Source: an uncultured Rhodospirillales bacterium (GTDB lineage: Bacteria > Pseudomonadota > Alphaproteobacteria > Rhodospirillales > JABHCV01). From it: DNA of 64,000 bases. The notes under the pieces were generated by a model that had not been told where the DNA came from, made no database searches, and was given only the letters and a program-made list of their open reading frames with translations. The position numbers were made by a program, and so were the translations under genes. Below, piece by piece: positions 1 through 7,528 of the stretch (position 1 is its first letter; each line of letters begins with the position of its first letter). The stretch is taken from assembly GCA_938092065.1 (NCBI GenBank), contig CALKND010000007.1, positions 83,657 through 147,656 of the forward strand, written 5' to 3'.

Positions 1-99
1 TACGCTCGATAGAACTCAGAGTACTTAAATTCTGCTTAAATATAGTAACTTCTATACTTAAGCTAGCATCGGCAACTAAGCCTTAACAGGACAAACAAC

Positions 100-1263
100 T
101 TGGTATATTTGATTGAGACACTTAAAAACTTTTGGGAACTAACCCTCGACGTATGGAAAACAGGCGTTTTAGGTATCGATATAGGCCGTCTGCTCATAGC
201 TATCTCTATTTTCGTGATATTTCTTATTTTACGACGCCTATTTACCCGCTTCATATTGGCATTCATGAAGCGAATGGCTCAACGAACTGGAAGTGATTTA
301 GACGATCAAGCCATTGACGTTCTGGAAAGTCCAATTCGTTTTATTCCAATTGTTATGGGTACTTTTTTTGTAATCGAGTACCTGGAATTACCCAGCACCC
401 TCGCCCTCATAGGCGACCATCTGGTCAGGTCATTAATAACCTTTTCTATTTTCTGGGCTCTTTTCAGGCTCGTCGATCCATTAAGTCAGTTCCTCAGAAA
501 TCTGGAAAAAGTATTTACCCTGGCTATGGTTCAGTGGCTTGTTAAAGCTATCAAGGCTGCAATCATATTTATTGGGGCAGCAACTATTTTGCAAATTTGG
601 GGTATTGAAGTTGGACCAATCCTGGCTGGCCTGGGCCTGTTCGGCGTTGCTGTTGCATTGGGTGCACAAGATCTGTTCAAAAACCTTATTGCTGGTATCC
701 TAATTATCGCTGAAAAACGTTTTAACACAGGTGATTTTATAAAGGTAAAGGATACCGTTGAGGGCGTTGTAGAGACGATTGGGTTTCGTTCGACGGTAGT
801 GCGCCGCCTAGATAGTGCCCCTGTCTTCGTTCCTAACACACAATTATCTGATTCAGCTGTAACCAATTATTCATCAAGGAGCCACCGGCGCATATTTTGG
901 AAAATTGGCGTAGAATATCGCACTTCGGTGGACCAATTGCGGGCCATTCGTGACGGTATTGAGGCCTACGTCATGGAAAACGATGCCTTCGCCAAGCCAC
1001 CAGAGACCCTTTTATTTGTGCGGATCGATAGTTTTTCTGACAGTTCTATAGATATTATGCTGTATTGCTTCACGAAGACCAACGATTGGGGAGAGTGGCT
1101 GGAAATTAAAGAGAGCCTAGCTTATGCCATCAAAGAGATTGTAGAAACTGCAGGAAGCGCTTTTGCTTTCCCCAGCCAATCGCTTTATATTGAGACGAAT
1201 ATTGGCGAGGGTCCTGAGACATTTGTATTGCCCGATTCCAAGACACAGGAAAAACAAAAATAA
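100..1263 (+). CDS. MscS-family mechanosensitive ion channel
   Basis: An inner-membrane channel that should open under membrane tension and release solutes during hypo-osmotic shock. Hydrophobic segments are visible at about residues 29-47, 80-93, 108-125 and 148-167. The MscS signature follows: a Gly/Ala-rich pore helix at about 172-205 (LAGLGLFGVAVALGAQDLFK) leading into the beta domain (RFNTGDFIKV). The remaining 180 residues form the cytoplasmic alpha/beta vestibule. At 387 aa it is longer than E. coli MscS (286 aa) because of extra N-terminal helices, as in many YbdG/YnaI-type members. The start is TTG, preceded by AACAGG. The gene is monocistronic and is followed by a strong hairpin. 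Confidence 0.9.
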   Translation: MVYLIETLKNFWELTLDVWKTGVLGIDIGRLLIAISIFVIFLILRRLFTRFILAFMKRMAQRTGSDLDDQAIDVLESPIRFIPIVMGTFFVIEYLELPSTLALIGDHLVRSLITFSIFWALFRLVDPLSQFLRNLEKVFTLAMVQWLVKAIKAAIIFIGAATILQIWGIEVGPILAGLGLFGVAVALGAQDLFKNLIAGILIIAEKRFNTGDFIKVKDTVEGVVETIGFRSTVVRRLDSAPVFVPNTQLSDSAVTNYSSRSHRRIFWKIGVEYRTSVDQLRAIRDGIEAYVMENDAFAKPPETLLFVRIDSFSDSSIDIMLYCFTKTNDWGEWLEIKESLAYAIKEIVETAGSAFAFPSQSLYIETNIGEGPETFVLPDSKTQEKQK

Positions 1264-1282
1264 TCACTGTAACTTGTACAGA

Positions 1283-1326
1283 TTTTAAGAGGCAAAAAAG
1301 TATAAATGCTCTTTTGCCTCTTAAAA
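1283..1326. terminator. Perfect 15-bp inverted repeat after the MscS gene
   Basis: The arms TTTTAAGAGGCAAAA (1283-1297) and TTTTGCCTCTTAAAA (1312-1326) are exact reverse complements with a 14-nt loop. They start 20 nt after the MscS stop codon. A-rich and T-rich ends give U-tracts in both directions, so a Rho-independent, possibly bidirectional, terminator is the simplest reading. Confidence 0.75.
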
Positions 1327-1471
1327 TTAAATACTGTTGTATTTCGAGAGTGGCACCTAATAATAACTTCCTGAGCAACTGATGTTTCTCATACACTACT
1401 TGTTCAAAAGTTTGAAGCCAAAGGCGTGAACGAAAATAAGTGCTTAATGTTAAAATAAGGACGTCCCAAAA

Positions 1472-1783
1472 ATGGTCGAAGTTGAACCACAACAGGTTAA
1501 AGAATGGCTTGATGAAGATTTAGCTATTCTGATTGATGTAAGAGAACACCAAGAATTAGTTATGTTTTCAATTGATGGAGCTATTCACAATCCTATGTCT
1601 GCTTTTGATTTTGATGCTGTGCCAAGTGAAACTGACAAACGGTTAGTATTTGTCTGCGCTCAAGGTATTCGTTCCAGACAAATTGGAGAGTATTTATTAC
1701 AAGAAAATAAGGTTTCCGAAGCATACAACATGACAGGAGGCGTTGCAGCTTGGGCACAAGCGGGACTGCCTAAAAGAGACTAA
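1472..1783 (+). CDS. Single-domain rhodanese-like sulfurtransferase
   Basis: A compact 103-aa rhodanese domain. It has the N-terminal LIDVRE motif (about residues 20-25) and the active-site loop CAQGIRS with nucleophile Cys62, followed by the C-terminal GGVAAWAQAGLP. Such proteins carry sulfane sulfur on the Cys as a persulfide; the six-residue loop fits sulfur rather than phosphate chemistry. No signal peptide is seen, so it should be cytoplasmic. An AAGGA ribosome site lies 10 nt before the ATG. It stands alone with no sulfur-metabolism neighbours, so the physiological acceptor is unknown. Confidence 0.85.
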   Translation: MVEVEPQQVKEWLDEDLAILIDVREHQELVMFSIDGAIHNPMSAFDFDAVPSETDKRLVFVCAQGIRSRQIGEYLLQENKVSEAYNMTGGVAAWAQAGLPKRD

Positions 1784-1842
1784 TTTAAAAATAACGCAAC
1801 CACTGTATTCTATTGTTTGTATAGTTGTTTTTAATACAAATC

Positions 1843-2550
1843 AAAATGATGAGTTTAGGACAAAAAATAAAGTCGAACATGAAACTATTTTCCTTGAGTG
1901 AAAAGAAAACAAGAGTATTCCATCTGGCAGTCTTGGAGTTGACTGGCAAATACCCAAGTCTCATCGTCCGCGCCCAGAAAGAACTCTTAGAACTTCACTC
2001 GCGTAAACCTGAGCAAATATTGCTTTGGGATCGATGGCAAGCGCTTCTATATCTTCCTTTTGAAAAAATGGCTAACCAAGTTCTAGCTGACACACCTGAC
2101 GGCGGTCTACTTAGAGCAAACTCACCATTCCATAATGCGTTAAGTAAAGCCGAGAGAACAGCAATATGGCAGCGTATCGGTTTGTTGCAGTTCATGGAGC
2201 ACTATTCCAATGCTGCCACTGATCTAGGACTCGAAATCTCAGAACAGGCAGCAATAACCGGCGTCAGTGTAGAAGAACTAAAATCATGGAAAACACGTGC
2301 GCCACAAGAAATTCGCAAAGAAAGTTTTGAGTGTTTAAAATTAGTTGTCGCGCTACAAAAGAGCTTGGTTAAGATTGCCCCTGATAAAAAAATTAGGCGG
2401 CACTGGCTTAGGCACAAAAGCCAGACACTTTCAGCTATTCCGCTGTCACTGCTAATCGACGGTAAGACGTCATTCGTTATTAATAGTATTGTTGGCGCAG
2501 CTCAGCTTACACTGAACCATGATGATATGCCGCGCATGGGTTCGAATTAA
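1843..2550 (+). CDS. Xre/MbcA/ParS-like protein (DUF2384-type C-terminus), orphan
   Basis: Function not securely recognised. The open frame extends to a TTG at 1825, but the tandem ATGs at 1843 and 1846 are better starts. Residues near 140-165 (ISEQAAITGVSVEELKSW) look like a helix-turn-helix. The last 50 residues (WLRHKSQTLSAIPLSLLI...) resemble the Xre/MbcA/ParS toxin-binding module, where a Trp-Leu pair is followed by a P-x-x-L-L-x-x-G stretch. That family holds antitoxins of RES-domain toxins, but no RES gene lies next door and the N-terminal 130 residues match nothing I know. It may be a solitary regulator. Family assignment is tentative; the coding call itself is fairly safe. Confidence 0.55.
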   Translation, partial: KMMSLGQKIKSNMKLFSLSEKKTRVFHLAVLELTGKYPSLIVRAQKELLELHSRKPEQILLWDRWQALLYLPFEKMANQVLADTPDGGLLRANSPFHNALSKAERTAIWQRIGLLQFMEHYSNAATDLGLEISEQAAITGVSVEELKSWKTRAPQEIRKESFECLKLVVALQKSLVKIAPDKKIRRHWLRHKSQTLSAIPLSLLIDGKTSFVINSIVGAAQLTLNHDDMPRMGSN

Positions 2551-2813
2551 GACATGCAACCCTTTTTCACCGTCGTTACAAAAAAAATTTAAGATATAGT
2601 GTACAATGATTTCAAAGCATTCTGTAATGTTCTCTTGGACCTTACGAACAACTGGAATAGAAATTTAATTTGTAAATTTCAATCTGTGAAAATGGTAAAG
2701 AGATCAAACCAAATGCAAGAAGATTTTTTCACCGCCCTACTAGTCCCTGTAAAGGAACTGCAATGGACAGGAACAGGTCTATCTGACCATGCCTTGAAAG
2801 GCCTTTAGTAAAT
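2551..2813. other. Intergenic region before selO
   Basis: 263 bp, AT-rich. It holds a 69-codon open frame starting with GTG at 2599 and ending 5 bp before selO. That frame has no ribosome site and no recognisable composition or domain. I do not call it a gene; it could be the selO leader. Nothing else is evident. Confidence 0.4.
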
Positions 2814-4316
2814 ATGGGTTTAACTAGTTCTAATCAATTTAAGTTCGACAATACCTATTCAAAATTGCCAGAACATTTTTTTGCCCGGCTGGACCCAACA
2901 CCGGTACAGAAACCAAGCCTTATCAAGGTCAATCATTTGCTGGCCCGTCACCTTGGCCTGGATCCAAACTTTCTAGAGACTCCAGCCGGCACAGATGTAC
3001 TTGTTGGGAACCGAGTTCCAGAGGGCGCAGAGCCACTTGCTATGGCATATTCTGGACACCAATTTGGTGGCTGGGTGCCTCAACTTGGCGATGGACGGGC
3101 TATTCTTCTTGGTGAAATAATTGATTCTGAAGGACGACGTCAAGACGTACATCTTAAAGGGGCAGGTCGAACCCCATTTTCGCGCAACGGCGACGGGCGC
3201 GCCTGGATAGGCCCCATATTACGTGAATACATCCTAAGTGAAGCGATGGCAGCTTTACAAATTCCTACAACACGTGCACTTGCTGTCACTACCACGGGAG
3301 AAACCGTAATGCGCGAAGCGAGCTTCCCAGGCGCCGTATTAGCACGTGTCGCTAGCAGTCACATCAGGGTAGGTACATTTCAGCTGTTTTCTGCAAGACA
3401 AGATGTTGAAGCACTCCAACTACTATCAAACCACGTCATTGATAGGCATTATCCCGAAGCTAAAAATTCGTCAAATAAATATTTAGCACTCCTTGAAGGA
3501 GTAATCACACGACAAGCGGAGTTGATCGCCAAGTGGATGGCTGTGGGGTTCATTCACGGTGTGATGAATACAGATAACATGTCCATCTCTGGCGAGACGA
3601 TAGACTATGGCCCCTGCGCTTTTATGGACACCTACCATCCCGAGACAACATTTAGTTCTATAGATCGCATGGGGCGTTACGCCTATGCTAAACAGCCAGA
3701 AATGGCCCTTTGGAACCTTTCACGTTTTGCCTCCACCATCCTGCCTCTAATTAATCCCAATGAAGAGACCGCTGTTAAGGCGGCTACTGATAGGCTTAAC
3801 TGTTTTCAAGAAAATTTTGACTTAGTTTGGAGTTCCACTTTTAGATCAAAAATTGGTTTACTGGGTCATCATGATGGTGACACTGGTCTTGCACAAGATT
3901 TGCTAAATTGCATGGCAGCTAACAAAGCAGATTTCACACTAACCTTTCGGCGACTTTGTGACCTTTCAACAAGTAAAGACACTAAAAAATCCAATTTAGA
4001 TGTTTCTTTCACCACACTCTTTAAAGACCAGTCTGCTGCTGAGTACTGGTTGGTTAAATGGCGGGCACGTCTACGCCTCGAGGAGCAGAGCGAATTGGAT
4101 CGACAGACAAATATGCGGGCTATGAATCCCACCTATATCCCACGCAATCATCGAGTTGAAGAGGTCATAAGAGCAGCGCTCAGAGAGGACTTTAGCCCTT
4201 TTGAAAAATTAGTAGATGTCTTATCTTTACCCTTCGACGATCAGCCTAAAAAATTTGATTTTCAAAACCCACCTCAACAGAGTGAGATTGTTCTTGAGAC
4301 TTTCTGTGGCACCTGA
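2814..4316 (+). CDS. selO: Protein adenylyltransferase SelO (YdiU family pseudokinase-fold AMPylase)
   Basis: SelO transfers AMP from ATP to Ser/Thr/Tyr hydroxyls of proteins using an inverted kinase-like site and has been linked to redox stress. At 500 aa it is near the E. coli length (478). Visible signatures are HLKGAGRTPFSR (113-124, nucleotide-binding Lys115), the catalytic loop HGVMNTDN (248-255) and the DYGP metal site (264-267). The chain ends FCGT, so a Cys sits third from the C-terminus, where eukaryotic SelO carries selenocysteine and E. coli YdiU carries Cys. This residue is thought to form a regulatory disulfide. The ATG at 2814 fits the family N-terminus. It appears monocistronic. 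Confidence 0.96.
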   Translation: MGLTSSNQFKFDNTYSKLPEHFFARLDPTPVQKPSLIKVNHLLARHLGLDPNFLETPAGTDVLVGNRVPEGAEPLAMAYSGHQFGGWVPQLGDGRAILLGEIIDSEGRRQDVHLKGAGRTPFSRNGDGRAWIGPILREYILSEAMAALQIPTTRALAVTTTGETVMREASFPGAVLARVASSHIRVGTFQLFSARQDVEALQLLSNHVIDRHYPEAKNSSNKYLALLEGVITRQAELIAKWMAVGFIHGVMNTDNMSISGETIDYGPCAFMDTYHPETTFSSIDRMGRYAYAKQPEMALWNLSRFASTILPLINPNEETAVKAATDRLNCFQENFDLVWSSTFRSKIGLLGHHDGDTGLAQDLLNCMAANKADFTLTFRRLCDLSTSKDTKKSNLDVSFTTLFKDQSAAEYWLVKWRARLRLEEQSELDRQTNMRAMNPTYIPRNHRVEEVIRAALREDFSPFEKLVDVLSLPFDDQPKKFDFQNPPQQSEIVLETFCGT

Positions 4317-4378
4317 GCTTTAGACCAAAGAATTTGTATTCAGCTTTATAAACAATTTAATCAATGTTGACTTTCCAA

Positions 4379-4401
4379 CACAAAAAAACCATTTTTTTGT
4401 G
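4379..4401. terminator. Hairpin with A/T-tract arms between selO and the methyltransferase gene
   Basis: CACAAAAAAA (4379-4388), a 3-nt loop and TTTTTTTGTG (4392-4401) form a perfect 10-bp stem whose arms are A- and T-tracts. It could end selO transcription, but the stem is weak in GC. It ends 12 nt before the ATG at 4414, so it may also affect translation of the next gene. Confidence 0.4.
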
Positions 4402-4413
4402 CTAATATTTAAA

Positions 4414-5298
4414 ATGACAAAACAGCAACACAAAAAGGCGGCGCAAGTTCATCAACTCATTGTTGAGTTTGAGGCCGCATTGCTCGCTGGCAAAATTGCG
4501 CCACAAGCTATTGCTGATCATTTCAATATAAACGGTATCCCCACCCTCATGGGTATGTATTGGACAAGCACGGTGGTGAACAAATTTCTAAACGATGCAG
4601 TCATTGATGGTCACATAGATAGTAAAAACAAAGAGACGTTAAAATTGTGGAGTGACAACAATAGTAATATTGCCGCACTTAATAACTTGCGGCTACGACG
4701 TATTTCTGAAGCAACAATCGGACATTATGATCGGTTAGCTGAAGATTTTTGGCAGAACACGAAAAATCACGATGTCAGCCAGAACTATGAAGCGTTTTTG
4801 GAAGCGATTGAGGGGAGCCCCCCATACAAGATCCTTGATTTAGGATGTGGGCCAGGACGGGATTTATTTTTTTTTAAATCTTTAGGCCATATTGTTACAG
4901 GCCTAGACGGATCGAGAGAATTCGTAGCTATGGCCCGTGCCTATTCTGATTGTGAAGTCCTTCATCAAGATTTTCTTAAATTGAATTTACCTCAAAACCA
5001 CTATAATGGCTTGTTCGCCAACGCGTCGTTATTTCACGTACCAAGTAGTGAATTGCCAAAAGTATTGCTTAACCTTTTCGTAACACTCAAACCACGAGGT
5101 ATATTATTCTGCTCAAACCCACGAGGAAATAATGACGAAGGGTTTAACGATGAACGCTATGGGTGCTTCCTCAATCTGGAGACTTGGCGTGGGTATATCA
5201 CTGATGCTGGCTTCGACGAAGTACAGTGCTACTATAGACCACCGGGAGTTTCACGCAATAAGCAGCCCTGGCTTGTAACCGTTTGGCGCAAAAGTTGA
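4414..5298 (+). CDS. Class I SAM-dependent methyltransferase with an unusual N-terminal domain
   Basis: The methyltransferase part starts near residue 110. SAM motif I is ILDLGCGPGRD, followed by an acidic residue at the end of strand 2 (GLDGS), HQDFLKL, FANASLFHVP and the late strands (LKPRGILFCSNPRG). The acceptor cannot be predicted. The first 60 or so residues are separate: IADHFNINGIPTLMGMYW followed by TSTVVNKFL recalls the segment of large serine recombinases that reads ALNARGIPTP..G..W..STV..IL, here without any catalytic resolvase domain. The frame extends to a GTG at 4399, but that codon lies in the hairpin, so the ATG at 4414 is preferred. No partner gene is evident: the downstream neighbour is convergent. 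Confidence 0.8.
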   Translation: MTKQQHKKAAQVHQLIVEFEAALLAGKIAPQAIADHFNINGIPTLMGMYWTSTVVNKFLNDAVIDGHIDSKNKETLKLWSDNNSNIAALNNLRLRRISEATIGHYDRLAEDFWQNTKNHDVSQNYEAFLEAIEGSPPYKILDLGCGPGRDLFFFKSLGHIVTGLDGSREFVAMARAYSDCEVLHQDFLKLNLPQNHYNGLFANASLFHVPSSELPKVLLNLFVTLKPRGILFCSNPRGNNDEGFNDERYGCFLNLETWRGYITDAGFDEVQCYYRPPGVSRNKQPWLVTVWRKS

Positions 5299-5389
5299 AG
5301 TTATTCATCAACTGTACTTAAGTTTCTATGGCAATTTTATAGAGCTCGCTTATTAATAAGTTCCCATTTTAAAGCTATTTTCTTAAAAT

Positions 5390-6571
5390 TTAGTCAAGAG
5401 GCAAACACTGCAAGCTTTTTTTAAGACCGGCGATGAGTGAACCAATTCCGGACGTTCTCAATGTAATAAAAGGCTTCAAGCTCTGTTGGCAGAGACGTTT
5501 GACTTTATTGGCAGCACCATGGCTTATACAATCAACAGGAAAAACTACAGCATCAGCACGTGTGACAGCACTTGCCAACTCTTTCATTGAACGCTCAACG
5601 CCTCCATCATGATGAATAAATTTCCCATTTAAATCCTCGACTAGATTGCGTAGCCTACATACAGCACTTTGTCGTCCACCAACATACAGTAAACATTGGC
5701 CATTTAAATTTAGTGATGATGTATCATCTTTAAACTGATCATTTCTAGCACAAGCCGACTCTAAAATTTTATTTTCATCTTGCAGTTCATCAACCAATGA
5801 ATCTAACTCTCGAATACGGCTTTGGTTTTCGTATATGGTTGTATTTTTAGCTTTTATTTTTGTGGATAGTTGTAAAATATCACTATTTAGTCTGGAAATA
5901 CCGTCACAGTTGCAAGAAGTAAGCCGTTCATTTTCTGCTGGTGTAAAACTTTTTAATTGAATTTGTTGTATTTCTGAACGTAATGTATTTATTGTAGCAT
6001 CACGGGTGGCTAAGTTTTTGATATGTTGTCGCCGTTGACGATTGATCCGCTCTTCCATCTTAGCCAAATTTTCTTCAACCATCTGAAGTTGATGAATGTC
6101 AGCCCGGTTTGACGCACCAACCATATGAGACAGCATATGAATGTCCGCAAACATTCGTTCAGCAAGTTCTATAGTTGAATTTGGGTGACTAAGAATTGAC
6201 CAATACGGTCCAGGTATGTTTCCAGAATTCAAAGCGCCAACCCAAAACTCATGAAGTTCAGCCTCAGTGCTCATAGCACGAACTTTTCGAATCGAAGAAG
6301 AATGTCGTTTATCTAGAAGCTTATTTAATAATTTTGCAGCTATATTAGCTTCTCCCGCTTCTTTCACAAATAAACCATGCAATTGATAATCCACAGAACA
6401 TTGGATTGTGTGTACGGTCTGGATTTTCAGTTTTCGGGCAAGGCTGCGAAGATCTGAGAGCTTTAAGCAAGTACCGATAATTGAACAATGCCAACCTTTG
6501 GATAACTCCCATAAGCGTCGTTGGCTAATTAATACTTTTGTGGGCTCTTGTACACTGCAATGCTCACACAT
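5390..6571 (-). CDS. DUF2325 protein with N-terminal Cys/His motifs and central coiled coil
   Basis: Uncharacterised family. With the ATG at 6571 it is 393 aa. Three parts are visible. The N-terminal part has MCEHC (Cys2, His4, Cys5) and WHCSIIGTCL (His28, Cys29, Cys35), a plausible metal or Fe-S/haem ligand set, then His-rich helices (DIHMLSHM). Residues of about 165-285 form a coiled coil. Residues 291-393 are a DUF2325 domain (LLYVGGRQSAVCRLRNLVED, HHDGGVERSM, VFPVDCISHGA). The frame runs open to 6685, but that extension lies inside the upstream 69-aa gene. At the preferred start the sequence ATGTGTGA overlaps the upstream stop, implying translational coupling. It is the last gene of a Fur-box-headed operon. 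Confidence 0.8.
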   Translation of the reverse strand: MCEHCSVQEPTKVLISQRRLWELSKGWHCSIIGTCLKLSDLRSLARKLKIQTVHTIQCSVDYQLHGLFVKEAGEANIAAKLLNKLLDKRHSSSIRKVRAMSTEAELHEFWVGALNSGNIPGPYWSILSHPNSTIELAERMFADIHMLSHMVGASNRADIHQLQMVEENLAKMEERINRQRRQHIKNLATRDATINTLRSEIQQIQLKSFTPAENERLTSCNCDGISRLNSDILQLSTKIKAKNTTIYENQSRIRELDSLVDELQDENKILESACARNDQFKDDTSSLNLNGQCLLYVGGRQSAVCRLRNLVEDLNGKFIHHDGGVERSMKELASAVTRADAVVFPVDCISHGAANKVKRLCQQSLKPFITLRTSGIGSLIAGLKKSLQCLPLD

Positions 6572-6773
6572 TTTTAGACTCAATAATTTTGAACAACGTA
6601 TGGAAGATATTGACTGGGGCATCCGTTTGCTCAAGTTCAGTATGAGCGGTGAAATCGGTACGAAGGTTTTTTGCATCAGCAACATTCAAACTAGTAATGT
6701 TATTATTCTGCCAAAGCCATTGTTCTATATTAAAAATTGACGTGCAAGGTGGGCATCGCAAAGTACTGGTCAT
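6564..6773 (-). CDS. 69-aa CxxC protein between PadR-like and DUF2325 genes
   Basis: No known family recognised. Its ATG (6773-6771) overlaps the stop of the upstream regulator as ATGA, and its TGA overlaps the start region of the DUF2325 gene, so it is tightly packed in a three-gene transcript. It has Cys7-Pro-Pro-Cys10 near the N-terminus, a Trp-rich stretch (IEQWLWQ) and no transmembrane segment. A CxxC in a very small protein next to a Cys-rich partner suggests a shared metal or redox role, but that is inference. The overlap pattern is the main reason for calling it a real gene. Confidence 0.6.
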   Translation of the reverse strand: MTSTLRCPPCTSIFNIEQWLWQNNNITSLNVADAKNLRTDFTAHTELEQTDAPVNIFHTLFKIIESKNV

Positions 6774-7336
6774 ATGGAGGGACTCTTACTATATTTTGCA
6801 ATCTGGAGTTCGTCATCAATTTCTTCGCAAATTATATTAAGACTATTGAGCGAAGTTTCTAGCCGGTTTGTTTCTATCGACAACCATAAATTGGTAAACC
6901 GACCAGTATGCGGACATAATTCTGAGCGTTGGCGGAAATTAGATAACCGTTGCTGCAGTCGTGAACGGGTTCTAAACAGTACAGTTCTAGCAGTGTCACA
7001 GTCAATAAAATCAAGAAAACAAAACTGCAGGAATTCCCAAGCAAACAATTTAGAAGTCAACTCCTCACCAGGATCTCTTAAAACTAAGCTGTGCAATCTT
7101 TTTTTTCCTTGTGCAGTGATCTGGACAAAGTCAGAGAAAGCTTCGTTTTTGTTCAACGTCAAGTATCCGGCACTCACACAACGGTATACAGAAGTATCAA
7201 CCACTTCTGCCGTTGGGGACCAAAGCTCAGGCATAAGGTTCTTGGCAGCTGTTATAACTTTTTCAAAATGAAGAGGGTGCTTGTAACAAATTCCAAGTAC
7301 TGAAAACTCTCCTATATCGTTCGCTGAAAGAAACAT
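6770..7336 (-). CDS. PadR-like winged-helix regulator, first gene of the Fur-box operon
   Basis: A 188-aa protein. The first 85 residues look like a PadR-type winged helix: FSVLGICYKHPLHFEKV, a middle helix ending in DTSVYRCVSAGYL as recognition helix, and a beta wing ending in ITAQGKKRLHSL. The rest is helical with scattered Cys (FLQFCFLDFIDC) and would be a dimerisation or sensing domain. It heads an operon with the CxxC protein and the DUF2325 protein. The ATG at 7336 is the only good start and lies about 30 bp from a Fur box. The ligand and targets are unknown. Confidence 0.65.
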   Translation of the reverse strand: MFLSANDIGEFSVLGICYKHPLHFEKVITAAKNLMPELWSPTAEVVDTSVYRCVSAGYLTLNKNEAFSDFVQITAQGKKRLHSLVLRDPGEELTSKLFAWEFLQFCFLDFIDCDTARTVLFRTRSRLQQRLSNFRQRSELCPHTGRFTNLWLSIETNRLETSLNSLNIICEEIDDELQIAKYSKSPSI

Positions 7337-7366
7337 AATTTAAACTCGTCATTTGCATTAATAAGA

Positions 7367-7387
7367 ATGATAATCATTATCATTATC
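7367..7387. promoter_or_regulatory. Fur box (tandem hexamers with perfect 17-bp palindrome)
   Basis: ATGATAATCATTATCAT (7367-7383) is a perfect 8-1-8 palindrome. It contains GATAAT-C-ATTATC (7369-7381), and a third hexamer ATTATC follows directly (7382-7387). This matches the classical Fur consensus GATAATGATAATCATTATC in its hexamer-array form. It lies in the divergent promoter region, 31 bp upstream of the PadR-like gene and 142 bp upstream of the MFS gene, so iron-dependent repression is expected mainly for the leftward operon and possibly for both. Confidence 0.85.
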
Positions 7388-7528
7388 ATATTTTGTATAA
7401 ATGCAAGTAATAAGTGCAATTATTTTATCATGATAAATAAGACGCTTAAGTTTTTATAGTTCTCTATTGTCGACAACTTAAACATGAGGCATAAGCCAAT
7501 TATCTATAATTTTGCTGAGGAGTAATCC

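Noticed and set aside
2599..2808. 69-codon frame just before selO
   Set aside because: GTG start with no ribosome site, no domain and odd composition; more likely the selO leader.
6408..6740. 110-codon plus-strand frame opposite the DUF2325 gene start
   Set aside because: Shadow frame; no ribosome site or domain.
6774..7271. 165-codon plus-strand frame opposite the PadR-like gene
   Set aside because: It is antisense to a gene with a clear winged-helix pattern and operon context, and its own product has no recognisable motif.
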